Shown: positions 41,878 to 54,368, counted from the first letter of the stretch. The stretch is 64,000 nucleotides of DNA from JAAFIP01 sp963775085 (GCA_963775085.1 CAVZHO010000006.1:310001-374000); one strand, 5' to 3'. The notes: generated by a model not told the origin, from the sequence alone. Translations and numbers: made by a program.

Positions 41878-41905
41878 CAGGCAATCAACCAGTGATAATC
41901 CGCGC

Positions 41906-42916
41906 ATGATCGAACGCATGCTTTGGCACCCTGTCGCTTTATCGTCTGCTGTGGCGGACAAGCCCGTGGGCGTGACGCTGCTGGGCGAGGCGGTGGTGCT
42001 GTGGCGGGATGCTGAGGGCGCTGCGCATGCCTGGGCGGACAAGTGCCCGCACCGGGGGGCCAAGCTCTCGAAGGGTCGGTTGCAGGCCACTGCACAGGGC
42101 AGCGCGCTGGAGTGCGCCTACCATGGCTGGCAGTTTGGCGGCTCGGGGCTGTGCAGCTTGGTGCCTGCCCTGCCCAGTTTTGTGCCACCGGCCAGCCACT
42201 GCGTCAAGACGTTTGCCGCGCGCGAGGCCTATGGGCTGGTGTGGGTGCAGCTTGACAGCGCCCGCACCGCGCTGCCGCTGCTGGGCGCGGCGCAGGATGC
42301 GCGGCTGCGCACGGTGCAGTGCGGGCCGTATGACGTGGCCACCAGCGCGCCGCGCGTCGTAGAAAACTTTTTGGACATGGCGCACTTTGGTTTTGTGCAC
42401 GAGGGCTACCTGGGCGCGCGCGATGCCACCGCCATGGTGGACTACACCGTGGAGCGCACGGCGCACGGCATTCGCGCCACCGGCTGCCGTGCCTGGCAGC
42501 CGCAGGCTAGCGCGCAGGCCACCAGCGGCGTGCAGGTGAGCTACACCTACGAGGTGGTGTCCCCCTACTGCGCAATGCTCACCAAGGTGCCCGAAGTGGT
42601 GGAGGTGGAGGGCAAGGCGGTCGATGACAAAGCCGCCGACTGGCGCGAGTACATTGCGCTTTGGGTTTGCCCCATCACGCCCGAGACCAGCCGGGTGTGG
42701 TTTACCTACGCGGTGGCTGATTTTGAAAGCCCAGACAAAGTACTGCAAGACTTTCAAGACACGATATTTTTACAAGACAAGCCCATTTTGGAATCACAAA
42801 CGCCCGCCAGGCTGCCACTCGACTTACGCGCTGAGCTGCACTCCCCTGCGGATAAAGCCTCGTCGGCCTACCGCCGGTATTTACAGGACGGTGGCATTAC
42901 CTTTGGAGTGTGTTGA
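41906..42916 (+). CDS. Rieske non-haem iron oxygenase
   Basis: 336 residues. The Rieske cluster ligands are CPHRG (C-x-H) and CAYHGW (C-x2-H) with 17 residues between, near residues 47-70. The mononuclear iron site is NFLDMAHFGFVHEG (Asn/Asp plus two His, about 155-168). Architecture matches VanA-type O-demethylases and NdmA/B-like N-demethylases. Its TGA overlaps the ATG of the adenine-type deaminase (TGATG), so the two are translationally coupled; a purine substrate is a possible inference. GATAAT ends 6 nt before the start and no Shine-Dalgarno is seen. Confidence 0.87.
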   Translation: MIERMLWHPVALSSAVADKPVGVTLLGEAVVLWRDAEGAAHAWADKCPHRGAKLSKGRLQATAQGSALECAYHGWQFGGSGLCSLVPALPSFVPPASHCVKTFAAREAYGLVWVQLDSARTALPLLGAAQDARLRTVQCGPYDVATSAPRVVENFLDMAHFGFVHEGYLGARDATAMVDYTVERTAHGIRATGCRAWQPQASAQATSGVQVSYTYEVVSPYCAMLTKVPEVVEVEGKAVDDKAADWREYIALWVCPITPETSRVWFTYAVADFESPDKVLQDFQDTIFLQDKPILESQTPARLPLDLRAELHSPADKASSAYRRYLQDGGITFGVC

Positions 42917-43959
42917 TGCATCACCTCAAGCCCATTGCGCCCGACCGCCTGCCCGCGCTGCTGCGCTGCATGCCTAAAGCCGAGCTGCATATCCATATTG
43001 AAGGCTCGCTGGAGCCGGAGCTGATTTTTAAACTGGCACAGCGCAATGGCCTGGCGCTGCCCTATGCCAACATAGCGGATTTGCGCAAGGCCTACGCGTT
43101 TACGAACTTGCAAAGCTTCTTGGACATCTACTACGCAGGTGCCTCGGTACTGCTGAAAGAGCAAGACTTCTACGATATGGCCCAAGCCTACTTTGCCCAA
43201 GCAGCGATGGATAACGTGGTGCGAGCCGAGATATTTTTCGACCCCCAAACCCATACCGCACGCGGTGTGGCGATGGAGACGGTGATCAACGGTCTGCACC
43301 GCGCCTGCGTGGATGCCAAGGTAGAGCACAACCTAGATGCGGCGTTGATCCTGTGCTTTTTGCGCCACCTCAGCGAGCAGGAGGCCTTTGAAACGCTGGA
43401 GCAGGCACTGCCCTATCGAGACAAATTTATCGGCATCGGCCTGGACAGTGCCGAGCTGGGTAACCCGCCCGAGAAGTTTGCCAAGGTCTTTAAACGCTGC
43501 AAAGCGCTGGGCTTTCATCTGGTAGCCCACGCAGGCGAAGAAGGCCCGCCCGCCTATGTGTGGAGCGCGCTGGATGTGCTGAAAGTAGAGCGCATCGACC
43601 ATGGCGTGCAGTCCAGCCAAGACGCGCTGCTGATGCAGCGTCTGGCTAAAGATCGCATTCCACTCACCGTCTGCCCCTTGAGCAACCTCAAGCTGTGCGT
43701 GGTGCCCACGTTGGCTGACCACAACCTAAAGCATTTGCTGGACGCAGGCCTGTGCGCCATGGTCAACTCCGACGACCCGGCGTATTTTGGTGGCTATATC
43801 AACGACAACTTCACCCAAACCTTTGCGGCCATGGGCCTTACTGCGCAGCACGCCTACCAATTGGCCTGCAACAGCTTTGAGGCCAGCTTTGTCAGTGCCC
43901 AGGAAAAGCGCCGGTACCTCGATCAGGTGAGCGAGGCGTTCGAGCGCTTTGAGGCATAG
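42916..43959 (+). CDS. Adenine/adenosine deaminase family protein
   Basis: 347 residues. Zinc ligands in AELHIHIEGSLEP (HxH), the HAGEEG motif and the SDDP motif (VNSDDPAYFGGYINDNF). The SDDPAYFGGY form is typical of bacterial adenine deaminases more than of adenosine deaminases. It would convert adenine to hypoxanthine. It has a GGAG 7 nt upstream and is coupled to the Rieske oxygenase gene. It lies one gene from the purine-type ABC transporter. Confidence 0.88.
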   Translation: MHHLKPIAPDRLPALLRCMPKAELHIHIEGSLEPELIFKLAQRNGLALPYANIADLRKAYAFTNLQSFLDIYYAGASVLLKEQDFYDMAQAYFAQAAMDNVVRAEIFFDPQTHTARGVAMETVINGLHRACVDAKVEHNLDAALILCFLRHLSEQEAFETLEQALPYRDKFIGIGLDSAELGNPPEKFAKVFKRCKALGFHLVAHAGEEGPPAYVWSALDVLKVERIDHGVQSSQDALLMQRLAKDRIPLTVCPLSNLKLCVVPTLADHNLKHLLDAGLCAMVNSDDPAYFGGYINDNFTQTFAAMGLTAQHAYQLACNSFEASFVSAQEKRRYLDQVSEAFERFEA

Positions 43960-43972
43960 CAATTGCTACGGG

Positions 43973-44491
43973 TCATTTCACCCATTTTTGCAAAAACACG
44001 GCTTGTCCTGCGGCGGGGTCGAGCTGGTAGGCGGCAAAACCAAAGCGGTTGTAGCTTTTTAACGCAACGGTGTTGCCGCTGAGTACCTCAAGCGTGATCT
44101 TGCAAGCGCCGCGCGCTATGGCTTCCTCTTCTACGGCTTGCATCAGCCTCTGGCCCACACCACAGCCGCGCGCGCTGTCGTGCACGGACAGGTCGTGGAT
44201 ATTGACCAGGGGCTGGGCTTTGAAGGTGCTGTAAGCCTCAAAGCAATTGACCAAGCCTAAGGGCTGATCGCCCTGCCACGCGATAAAGCTGAAGGCGTAG
44301 GGGCGGGCAGCCAAATCGTCACATAGCCGCGTCAGCGTTTCGGGTGCCAAAGCGGTGCCACCGCCCATCGGATCGCGGGCATAGCCGTCCAGCAGGGTAG
44401 TGATGGCGGCGCGGTCAGCCGTCAACAGGTAGTTGGCGCGGCGTACCTGCACTGGGGCGGCGGTAGCTGTACTGGTGTGAGGGGAGGGCAT
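43973..44491 (-). CDS. GNAT-family N-acetyltransferase
   Basis: About 172 residues. The acetyl-CoA-binding motif A is VHDSARGCGVGQRLMQAVEE, followed by motif B with TLEVLSGNTVALKSYNRFGF. The Ser/Thr/Ala-rich N terminus may be a leader or an over-long start. The acceptor substrate is unknown. Confidence 0.85.
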   Translation of the reverse strand: MPSPHTSTATAAPVQVRRANYLLTADRAAITTLLDGYARDPMGGGTALAPETLTRLCDDLAARPYAFSFIAWQGDQPLGLVNCFEAYSTFKAQPLVNIHDLSVHDSARGCGVGQRLMQAVEEEAIARGACKITLEVLSGNTVALKSYNRFGFAAYQLDPAAGQAVFLQKWVK

Positions 44492-44556
44492 GGGGTATTC
44501 CAATTTTGATGCGGCAGACCTATACTTTACAGCCCACTTCATCCAGGAGACATGCC

Positions 44557-45372
44557 ATGGCTACCCCAAATACTGCGACCTCCACTACCACTGCCACTGC
44601 CACTACCAGTGCCAACCCGTTTGTCTGGTACGAGCTGATGACCAGCGATGCGCAAGGCGCCCAAGCGTTTTATACCCAGGTGGTGGGCTGGTCCGCCAAA
44701 GATGCGGGCATGCCCGGCATGGCCTATACGATTTGCTCGGTTGGCACGGCCATGGTCAGTGGCATGATGGCCATCACGCCCGAGATGCGCGCCATGGGCG
44801 TAAAGCCGGGCTGGAGCGGCTATGTGAGCGTAAATGACGTGGATGCCTATGCCCGGCGCGTCAAGGCAGAGGGCGGCGCGGTGCACCAACCGCCCGAAGA
44901 TATTCCCGGTGTGGGGCGCTTCGCCGTGGTGGCCGACCCGCAAGGAGCGGTGTTTGTCCTGTTCAAAGGCAATGGCGAGCCCGACCCAACGCCAGCAGCG
45001 CCCGGCGCGAGCGGCACCATTGGCTGGCACGAGCTGTATGCCAATGATGGCGCCAGCGCCTTCGCGTTTTATGCCAAGCTGTTCGGCTGGACTCCAACCC
45101 GCGCGATGGACATGGGCCCGATGGGTATGTACCAAATATTTGCCACCGGTGGTGCGGATGTGGGCGGCATGATGACCAAGCCGCCCGAGATGCCCGTGCC
45201 CGGCTGGTTGTACTACTTCAGGGTCGATGCGATCGACGCTGCCATGGTGCGCGTGACGCAAAACGGCGGCAAGGTGCTGATGGGTCCGCAGGAGGTGCCG
45301 GGCGATGATTGGATCCTGCAGTGCCTGGACCCGCAAGGGGCCATGTTTGCACTGGTGGCCCCCAAGCGCTGA
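44557..45372 (+). CDS. Two-domain VOC (glyoxalase-like) protein
   Basis: 271 residues with two tandem vicinal-oxygen-chelate domains (FVWYELMTSDAQGAQAFYTQ about 20-130; TIGWHELYANDGASAFAFYA about 150-265). It resembles the 27-kDa antigen/CFP30-like group. No catalytic role can be assigned. AGGAG lies about 7 nt before the ATG at 44557. Confidence 0.85.
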   Translation: MATPNTATSTTTATATTSANPFVWYELMTSDAQGAQAFYTQVVGWSAKDAGMPGMAYTICSVGTAMVSGMMAITPEMRAMGVKPGWSGYVSVNDVDAYARRVKAEGGAVHQPPEDIPGVGRFAVVADPQGAVFVLFKGNGEPDPTPAAPGASGTIGWHELYANDGASAFAFYAKLFGWTPTRAMDMGPMGMYQIFATGGADVGGMMTKPPEMPVPGWLYYFRVDAIDAAMVRVTQNGGKVLMGPQEVPGDDWILQCLDPQGAMFALVAPKR

Positions 45373-45378
45373 AGCGGC

Positions 45379-45825
45379 TTACCCCACGATCTCGGGCTCT
45401 ACCAGCGTCGCCAGCTGTGCCAGCGACTCCTGCCAGCCCAGGTAGCACATCTCCACAGGGATGACCTCGGGGATGCCTTCTTGAGTGACGTGCAATTCGG
45501 TGCCGCACAGTACGGGTTTAAATGTCACGGTGACCACCATTTCACCGGGCAAATTCGGGTCGTCAAACTTGTCGGTATAAACCAGCTTTTCAAACGGAAC
45601 CAGCTCGCGGTAGGCACCACCAAAGGAGTGGCCCTGGCCCGTGGAAAAGTTGGTAAACGACATCTTGAAGGTGCCGCCCACCTTGGCATCCATGTGGTGC
45701 ACCTTGCAGGTAAAGCCGTGCGGCGGCAGCCACTTGGCCATGGCATCGGCCTCCAAAAACGCGCGGTAAACGCGCTCGGGTTGGGTGCGCAGTACGCGGT
45801 GCAGTTGGACGGTTCCGGTGGGCAT
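45379..45825 (-). CDS. SRPBCC/AHSA1-domain protein
   Basis: 148 residues of the START/Bet v 1-like fold, AHSA1 branch: VLRTQPERVYRAFLEADAMA near the N terminus, GFTCKVHHMDAKVGG, and the closing helix CYLGWQESLAQLATLVEPEI. Such proteins bind hydrophobic ligands; the ligand is unknown. AAGGAG is 8 nt before the ATG at 45825. It converges on the VOC gene with 6 bp between stops. Confidence 0.87.
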   Translation of the reverse strand: MPTGTVQLHRVLRTQPERVYRAFLEADAMAKWLPPHGFTCKVHHMDAKVGGTFKMSFTNFSTGQGHSFGGAYRELVPFEKLVYTDKFDDPNLPGEMVVTVTFKPVLCGTELHVTQEGIPEVIPVEMCYLGWQESLAQLATLVEPEIVG

Positions 45826-45925
45826 GGTCGTTACTCCTTGGGTTTGCCATTGTGTCAAAACTACCGCAATAGTCAACACTTGGCCTTGGGCTAGTAGTTC
45901 ATCGACCGGTGCCCATTTAGCAGTA

Positions 45926-47050
45926 TCAGTTTGCAGCCAAACCGTTTGCGCCCGCAGGTAGACCCGCTACAGTGCCCGGGTTAGACAGACTGGCATCACC
46001 GCCGATCCTGAACGAAGAGATGGTCTGACCGCGTCCATTCAGCACATACAGGTTGCGCCCTGACGCAGAGATGGCCGCATCAATTGGACCCGCGCCCGAA
46101 GTGGCGGCAATTCCTTGCACCAATGACAGTTGCCCCGACTTGGAAACAGCATAGCTACTGACGGTGCCACTGCCCGTATTGGTGACATACGCGTACCGGC
46201 TGTTGGGTGTGACTACCACCCAGCAGGCGGCCGTTTGTGTGGTGCCCAGGGAGGGGCTGACAACAACCGGGATGGCGGGAGCTGCAGGGTCAAATCGGTA
46301 CGACGATACGGCACTGGCGTTGGCCGCACCACCAAAAGCCTCCGACACCAATGCATTGCCCCGGCGGTCAAATGCAAAGCCAAATGGCGTGATGCCGACC
46401 GACGCGGTAACCACGGGGGCATCGATGCTGCCGTTGCCGCGCACGCGGTAGCTGGTGAGTTTGTTGGTGGCTTTTTCGGTTACCAACAAAATGTCGCCAT
46501 CGGGGCTGAAGCCCACTTGCGACGAGGCCGTGCCGCCCGACGCGGAGAGCGGTCGCACACTGCCCGCCAGGGGCACTAAATTTCCCTTGTCATTGCGAAA
46601 CCCCGCCACATTGCCCGCGCCTGCAGCGTTGAGCACATAGACAATGCCGTCGTGCTCGGTGACGCTGATGGGACGCAGCCCGCCGGAGTCGACCGTGGAC
46701 TCAAGTGTTAGCCGATCACGGCGCACTGAAAAGGTCGAGACTGTATTGCTCTGCGCGTTGACCACAAATAGATGCTTGCCATTGCCGCTGAGTGTGACGG
46801 CGCCCTGGTTGCCCAGCCCCGTGCCGGTGCCCAGGCCTTGGGTGGCCGCACGCGTCAGCAGCGTCAGTTGGCCATTGCTGTCGGGCGCAAAGACCAGCAG
46901 CTCATTGCCAGCGGGTGAATTGGTGCTGGTAAACACCTTGCCCGCGCGCAAGCCATCGTCGTCCTCGGTGGCATAAGCTGCCAGGCCAATGCTGCTCAGC
47001 GCCAGGCTGAGGCCCAGCAGTTTGAAAGTGTTGCGTCGTGTACTTTGCAT
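45926..47050 (-). CDS. Secreted YVTN/lactonase-like beta-propeller protein
   Basis: 374 residues. The N terminus (STRRNTFKLLGLSLALSSI) has a twin arginine and hydrophobic stretch, so Tat or Sec export is likely. The rest is a repeated NGKHLFVVNAQSNTVSTFSV type of blade, as in the 7-bladed lactonase/YVTN proteins. AAGGAG is 8 nt before the ATG at 47050. It lies just downstream of a histidine kinase gene. A GTGAT(A/C) direct repeat is found in its upstream region. The ligand or enzymatic activity is unknown. Confidence 0.83.
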   Translation of the reverse strand: MQSTRRNTFKLLGLSLALSSIGLAAYATEDDDGLRAGKVFTSTNSPAGNELLVFAPDSNGQLTLLTRAATQGLGTGTGLGNQGAVTLSGNGKHLFVVNAQSNTVSTFSVRRDRLTLESTVDSGGLRPISVTEHDGIVYVLNAAGAGNVAGFRNDKGNLVPLAGSVRPLSASGGTASSQVGFSPDGDILLVTEKATNKLTSYRVRGNGSIDAPVVTASVGITPFGFAFDRRGNALVSEAFGGAANASAVSSYRFDPAAPAIPVVVSPSLGTTQTAACWVVVTPNSRYAYVTNTGSGTVSSYAVSKSGQLSLVQGIAATSGAGPIDAAISASGRNLYVLNGRGQTISSFRIGGDASLSNPGTVAGLPAGANGLAAN

Positions 47051-47166
47051 GGAAATATCTCCTTCCGCCTGAAAGAGCGACGGCCTCTGCCACGTTGTGT
47101 GACCTAGGTTAGTTCGTCGCCGGCGGTGCAAAGTTACGTAAGGCTTCTCAACAATTCATGCACATT

Positions 47167-47183
47167 GATCACGGATTTATCAC
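47167..47183 (-). promoter_or_regulatory. GTGAT direct repeat before the YVTN gene
   Basis: On the minus strand GTGATA-N5-GTGATC, an 11-bp period as in OmpR-family binding sites. The same arrangement is found at 51095-51111. Confidence 0.45.
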
Positions 47184-47199
47184 TGCTTGCAAGCAAACG

Positions 47200-48684
47200 T
47201 CAAACGCCCCGCAACAAGCTGAAGTCAAATCGCGTTCCTCCAGCCAATTCAGAACGGATGCGGATCGCACTGCCATGCAGCTCCAGGATGCGTTTGACTA
47301 TCGCCAATCCCAAGCCAGCGCTGTGCCCCGGCTGCACGCTAGGGGTGTCCTGTGCCTGCCAGTAGCGCTCAAACACATGCGGGAGATGCTCTTTGGCAAT
47401 GCCCACACCGGTGTCATGCACACTGACCACCATGCTTGTCTCCTGGGGTTGAATGTCGATGTGGATGCTGCCACCCTGCGGTGTGTAGCGCAGCGCGTTG
47501 TCCATCAGGTTTTGCAGCACCCGCTCTATCAGTGCAATATCGGCGCGCACCATCGCGCTGGCCTGGCAGGTGGCGCTGAGCACCAGCTTGACCTTGGCCT
47601 GCTCTGCCTGCAACTGGTAGGCCTGGGCAACATCGTGCACCAGCTCGGAGAGGCAAAACGATTCCAGGTGCGGCTGCACGCGGCCTGCATCCAGCTTGGA
47701 CAACTCAAACAAGTCGCCAATGCGCTTGCCCAGGCTGGCACAGTGGCGCAGCACCACACGCAAATGGGCCTCGCGCTCTGGCGGCGTAAGCAGATGGTTG
47801 CGCAGCAGGCAGCGTTCTACATAGCCCTGGATACTCGCTAAAGGGGTGTGTAGATCATGGGACAGATTGGAGATCAGTTCACGGCGCAGCTGGTCGCTTT
47901 GCGCGAGCTGCGCAAACTGCTGGGCGATGTGGGCCTGCTGCGCGGTGATGGCATCCGTCAATAACGCGATCTCGCCGCCCCGGGTGCTGTGGTGCTGCAT
48001 CCAGGGGGCTGCATCGCGAAAGCTGCGCACCTGCATGGTCAGGCGGTGCAGGGGGCGGGTCAGCACGCTCAATCCCAGTACCAAGGCCACTGCTGCAATG
48101 GCTACCGCCAACGCAATAGCCAGTGCAGCCTCGCGCAGCGCACTGGAGCGGTCAGAGTCTTGCGCCAGACTGCGTGCGGCCTGGCCGCGCAGCACCACAT
48201 ACAGATAGCCCTGCGGGCCCAGCGCCGCTACGGAAAACACGTTGCTCTGCACCGGCTCACGCGGATCGTCGCCCAATACTGGCAATGCTATCTGGTGGGG
48301 GTTTTTTAGCACCTGCTGTAGTGGCTCCAAATTCACCTGGTGGCGGGCCAGTGCCACACCATCCAGGGCATGCGCCAGCACGCGTCCGGTGTGGTCCAGC
48401 AAATAGACCTCCAAGGCCGGATTGGCCATCATCACTTGATTGGCCATATCGCGTAGCAAAGGGGCATCTATCTCGCCTAGTGGGGTCAGCAAGGGTCTGG
48501 GCTGGTGCTCGGCAATGTAGCTGGCCAGGCCCAGGTTCATGCGCTGCGTCCACTCCAGATGGGCCCGGGCCTGGTGCACACGGGTCAGGGCAAGTAGGGC
48601 CAGCGCCATCAGCACCAGCACCGCCAGCGTCAGCGCGCCAATGCGCAGGTGCAGACGTTGCCAGAGCGGCGTGGTGTAGCGCAA
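47200..48684 (-). CDS. Sensor histidine kinase
   Basis: 494 residues. TM1 (about 14-34) and TM2 (about 185-205) bound a periplasmic sensor region, then HAMP, HisKA with the phospho-His in SNLSHDLHTPLASIQGY, and a HATPase_c domain (NLMDNALRYTPQGG, VHDTGVGIAKEHLP, GLGLAIVKRI). The start is a TTG at 48684, 24 nt after the response-regulator stop. It forms a two-component pair with the OmpR-type regulator upstream. Confidence 0.92.
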   Translation of the reverse strand: MRYTTPLWQRLHLRIGALTLAVLVLMALALLALTRVHQARAHLEWTQRMNLGLASYIAEHQPRPLLTPLGEIDAPLLRDMANQVMMANPALEVYLLDHTGRVLAHALDGVALARHQVNLEPLQQVLKNPHQIALPVLGDDPREPVQSNVFSVAALGPQGYLYVVLRGQAARSLAQDSDRSSALREAALAIALAVAIAAVALVLGLSVLTRPLHRLTMQVRSFRDAAPWMQHHSTRGGEIALLTDAITAQQAHIAQQFAQLAQSDQLRRELISNLSHDLHTPLASIQGYVERCLLRNHLLTPPEREAHLRVVLRHCASLGKRIGDLFELSKLDAGRVQPHLESFCLSELVHDVAQAYQLQAEQAKVKLVLSATCQASAMVRADIALIERVLQNLMDNALRYTPQGGSIHIDIQPQETSMVVSVHDTGVGIAKEHLPHVFERYWQAQDTPSVQPGHSAGLGLAIVKRILELHGSAIRIRSELAGGTRFDFSLLRGV

Positions 48685-48708
48685 GGTGGGCGGGTCGTCA
48701 TGGGCTGG

Positions 48709-49476
48709 TCAGATCGGTGGCTCAAAGCGGTAGCCGGTGCCCCACACCGTCTGGATGTACTGCGCACTGCTGCGGCCATCGCCCAGCTTGCTGCGCAAGC
48801 GGTTGATGTGGCTGTTGACTGTGTGGTCGTAGCCATCGTGGCCATAGCCCCACACCTTTTCCAAAAGTTCGCTGCGCGAAAAAACCCGGCCAGGTTGCTG
48901 GGCAAAAAACCATAGCAAATCCCATTCGCGTGGCGTGAGCACCAGGTGGATGCCCGCCAAGCTGGCGCGGCGGCGCGTGTGGTCCAGGTGCAGGGGCCCG
49001 AGTTGCAGCACGTTGTTGCTGCGCACAGGGTGTGCATCCGTACCTTGGCTAAAGTGGTTGGCCCGTCGCAGCAGCGCCTTGATGCGCGCTTGCAGTTCCA
49101 GCATGCTGAACGGTTTGGTCAAATAGTCGTCGGCTCCCAGCTCCAGGCCCAGCACGCGGTCCAGCTCGGTCACGCGGGCGGTGAGCATCATGATGGGGAC
49201 ATAGCGCCCACGCGCGCGTATTTCGCGGCACACGTCCAGGCCGCCCAGCTTGGGCAGACGCAAGTCCAGCACGATGGCATCCCAGTGCTCTGCCAGCGCC
49301 AGCGCCAGGCCTTGTTCACCATCGCCGCAGGTGTGCACCTGGGCGGGCAATTCGCCCAGGTGCACCTCCAGCAATTGCGCTAAATCTGCCTCGTCCTCGA
49401 TCACAAGGATACGCCGCTGTCGCCCATCAGCAGCCAGAAGAGGCAAGGGGGCTGAGTTGGTGAAAGTCTGGTTCAC
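48709..49476 (-). CDS. OmpR-family response regulator
   Basis: 255 residues. A receiver domain (VIEDEADLAQLL, phospho-Asp in IVLDLRLPKLGG, Lys of DDYLTKPFS) and a C-terminal winged helix (LVLTPREWDLLWFFAQQPGR, VNSHINRLRSKLGD). It precedes its kinase gene and follows the PD40 lipoprotein gene by 78 bp, so the three may be one transcript. Direct repeats before both propeller genes could be its targets. Confidence 0.93.
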   Translation of the reverse strand: MNQTFTNSAPLPLLAADGRQRRILVIEDEADLAQLLEVHLGELPAQVHTCGDGEQGLALALAEHWDAIVLDLRLPKLGGLDVCREIRARGRYVPIMMLTARVTELDRVLGLELGADDYLTKPFSMLELQARIKALLRRANHFSQGTDAHPVRSNNVLQLGPLHLDHTRRRASLAGIHLVLTPREWDLLWFFAQQPGRVFSRSELLEKVWGYGHDGYDHTVNSHINRLRSKLGDGRSSAQYIQTVWGTGYRFEPPI

Positions 49477-49554
49477 TGTAAAACAGGTTATTCAAATTGA
49501 ATCAGTCGCGCCAAACCCACCAGACCTTACTGGGTACCCGGATAACGTCCAGCC

Positions 49555-51009
49555 TTAACCAGGCGTTTGCACGGCTGGGCGACTCAGCGTTTTGGCGTAG
49601 GGACGATAGCGGTACGCTTCACTCAAGATGGGTCGCACCAGATTGGTGGCATTGGAGTCGTACACGACCGTGCTGCCGTCTCTGGAGAGCAGGGGAAATC
49701 TGGACTCGCCATTGGCTACCAACCCACTGGAGGTGATGTTGGCCAGTTGCTCCTGGCCCGTGCTGACCTGGCGCACGACAACCTCTTGACGGCCGCTGAC
49801 AAAATAGGGGCGCGTGTAAGTCAGCAGGCTGCCATCGCCAGAAAAAGACAGTGGTTGCGGAAGCGCTTGCCCCACATCGGCGGCAAACACCAGGTTGATT
49901 GCGCCAGAGTCCAGGTCATTGATATATGCACCTACACCGCCCGCGCTGGTGGGTGCTGTGGAGATAAATGCCAGCTTGCTACCGCCCGCTAAAAATCCTG
50001 AGACCGTGTAGTTTTGAAACGAAGGCGATGCCCCGGCGGGAGATGCCAGGCTAACGGAGCGGCTGGCAATGTTCAGCACAAATACATCCGACCCGCCATT
50101 GGTGTCGCCCACAGCCGGAGCGTTGGCGCGCGAGTTAAATGCCAGCTTGCTACCGTCAGGGGACAACAGCATATTGCTATTGACCGCGCCCTGCGCTACG
50201 TCCAGGCTGACCTCGGGCGACAGGTCTACTAGCGCACCGCTGCCAGTATCTCTTATCAGTGCCCGCGCGGGTCCGTTGGCGACGGTTTCATAGCCACCCA
50301 GGTAGGTCGTGGTAGGCAGCGCTATCAACGCGACGCGGTTGCCGTTGTCCGAGATGGACTGGAAACGATAGCCCGCAATATTTGCAAACGTATTGCGCGG
50401 CGGCGCAACATTGGTCACTGCCCCGGTGCGCAGGTTTTTCACAAATATGGCAGCTTCAGTGACCACGGGCGGGGAGAACGGATTACTGCCAATGACCTCG
50501 GGTGTCATAAAAACGATGTGGGTTGCATCGGGCGTCATGCCCAGGCAGGTAGAGGCAATTTGCAGCTGGCCGCCAGAATTATTGGTGCTGACGCGGGCAA
50601 TTGCCCCGGTGCGCACATTTTTCACAAACACATCGCTGATGTTATTGGTATCGCCCGCCACCAACGCGCTGGAGCTGGAGGTAAAAGCCACCTGCGAGCC
50701 GTCGGCAGATATGCCGCAGTTGGTGCCATCGCTCGCCCGCCCTGTAGCACTGGTGGAGACCAGCGCCAATGCGGCATCCACGGGCACCACGACCGGGTTG
50801 GGGTCGGTGGGCGGTGGTGGGGTTGGCCTGGCTTTGGATTGCTGCGCGGGGGTGGCGCTGCCGCTTGCCAACGCGCTGTCGCCAGCCTGGGCGTTGTCCG
50901 TCGTCAAGGCGCTGTCGTCTGCGCCACCGCCGCCGCACGCGGCCAAGCCCATCAACACAGCCGAAGCCACCGCTGTTCTCAATATGCCGGTAGGTTTAAT
51001 CTGTCGCAT
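49555..51009 (-). CDS. PD40/TolB-like beta-propeller lipoprotein
   Basis: About 484 residues. The signal peptide ends in a lipobox (MGLAACGGGG, Cys about 26). A Ser/Ala/Pro-rich linker leads to repeats of WD40-like PD40 blades (CGISADGSQVAFTSSSSALV, MLLSPDGSKLAFNSRA, SFSGDGSLLTYTRPY). The second of two ATGs (51009) is chosen because AGGAGA lies 8 nt upstream. It should be a periplasmic or surface-anchored binding protein. It lies upstream of the two-component genes. Confidence 0.85.
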   Translation of the reverse strand: MRQIKPTGILRTAVASAVLMGLAACGGGGADDSALTTDNAQAGDSALASGSATPAQQSKARPTPPPPTDPNPVVVPVDAALALVSTSATGRASDGTNCGISADGSQVAFTSSSSALVAGDTNNISDVFVKNVRTGAIARVSTNNSGGQLQIASTCLGMTPDATHIVFMTPEVIGSNPFSPPVVTEAAIFVKNLRTGAVTNVAPPRNTFANIAGYRFQSISDNGNRVALIALPTTTYLGGYETVANGPARALIRDTGSGALVDLSPEVSLDVAQGAVNSNMLLSPDGSKLAFNSRANAPAVGDTNGGSDVFVLNIASRSVSLASPAGASPSFQNYTVSGFLAGGSKLAFISTAPTSAGGVGAYINDLDSGAINLVFAADVGQALPQPLSFSGDGSLLTYTRPYFVSGRQEVVVRQVSTGQEQLANITSSGLVANGESRFPLLSRDGSTVVYDSNATNLVRPILSEAYRYRPYAKTLSRPAVQTPG

Positions 51010-51419
51010 CATGTATCTCCTGCACAGGCAATAGCGCCTTGACACATTGCACCAGCGCGGCTGCGGCAAGTCCTCACCACAAGCAAAAAAGACCGTGATA
51101 GGTTCGTGATAAGTGTGTAAATTGGTATCACTTCTTGCGCTGTCGGAATGTCAAAAGTATATATTTATTCTGTTTTGCGGATGCTTTGCGACAGCCTAAG
51201 TGCTCGATAGGACCTCCGTTGACCGGGAGCGGTAGGCCGTTGGGAAATCGATTTATGCTACGTTTTGAAAGCTACTCGCAACGTATTTAAAATCAAGTTA
51301 GTTTCAAGGCCAATTAAGTGATCAAAATGGTGAAAAAAATGGTACCTCCAGGCAGCGCACCATGCGGCCCGTTCACCACCGGCTAGCCAACCAACTACTG
51401 GCAGGTATTGGATAGCTGA
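51010..51419. other. 410-bp gap before gcvP's end; promoter region of the PD40 gene
   Basis: The part near 51095-51154 contains direct repeats and a promoter. The remainder (about 51155-51419) is moderately A/T-rich and shows no gene or repeat that I can identify. Confidence 0.5.
51095..51154 (-). promoter_or_regulatory. Promoter and GTGATA repeats of the PD40 lipoprotein gene
   Basis: On the minus strand TTGACA (51154-51149), a 17-bp spacer, then GTGATA (51131-51126) as -10. Downstream, on the plus strand, GTGATA-N5-GTGATA at 51095-51111 forms an 11-bp direct repeat next to the predicted transcription start. Confidence 0.55.
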
Positions 51420-54368
<2,949 letters not shown>

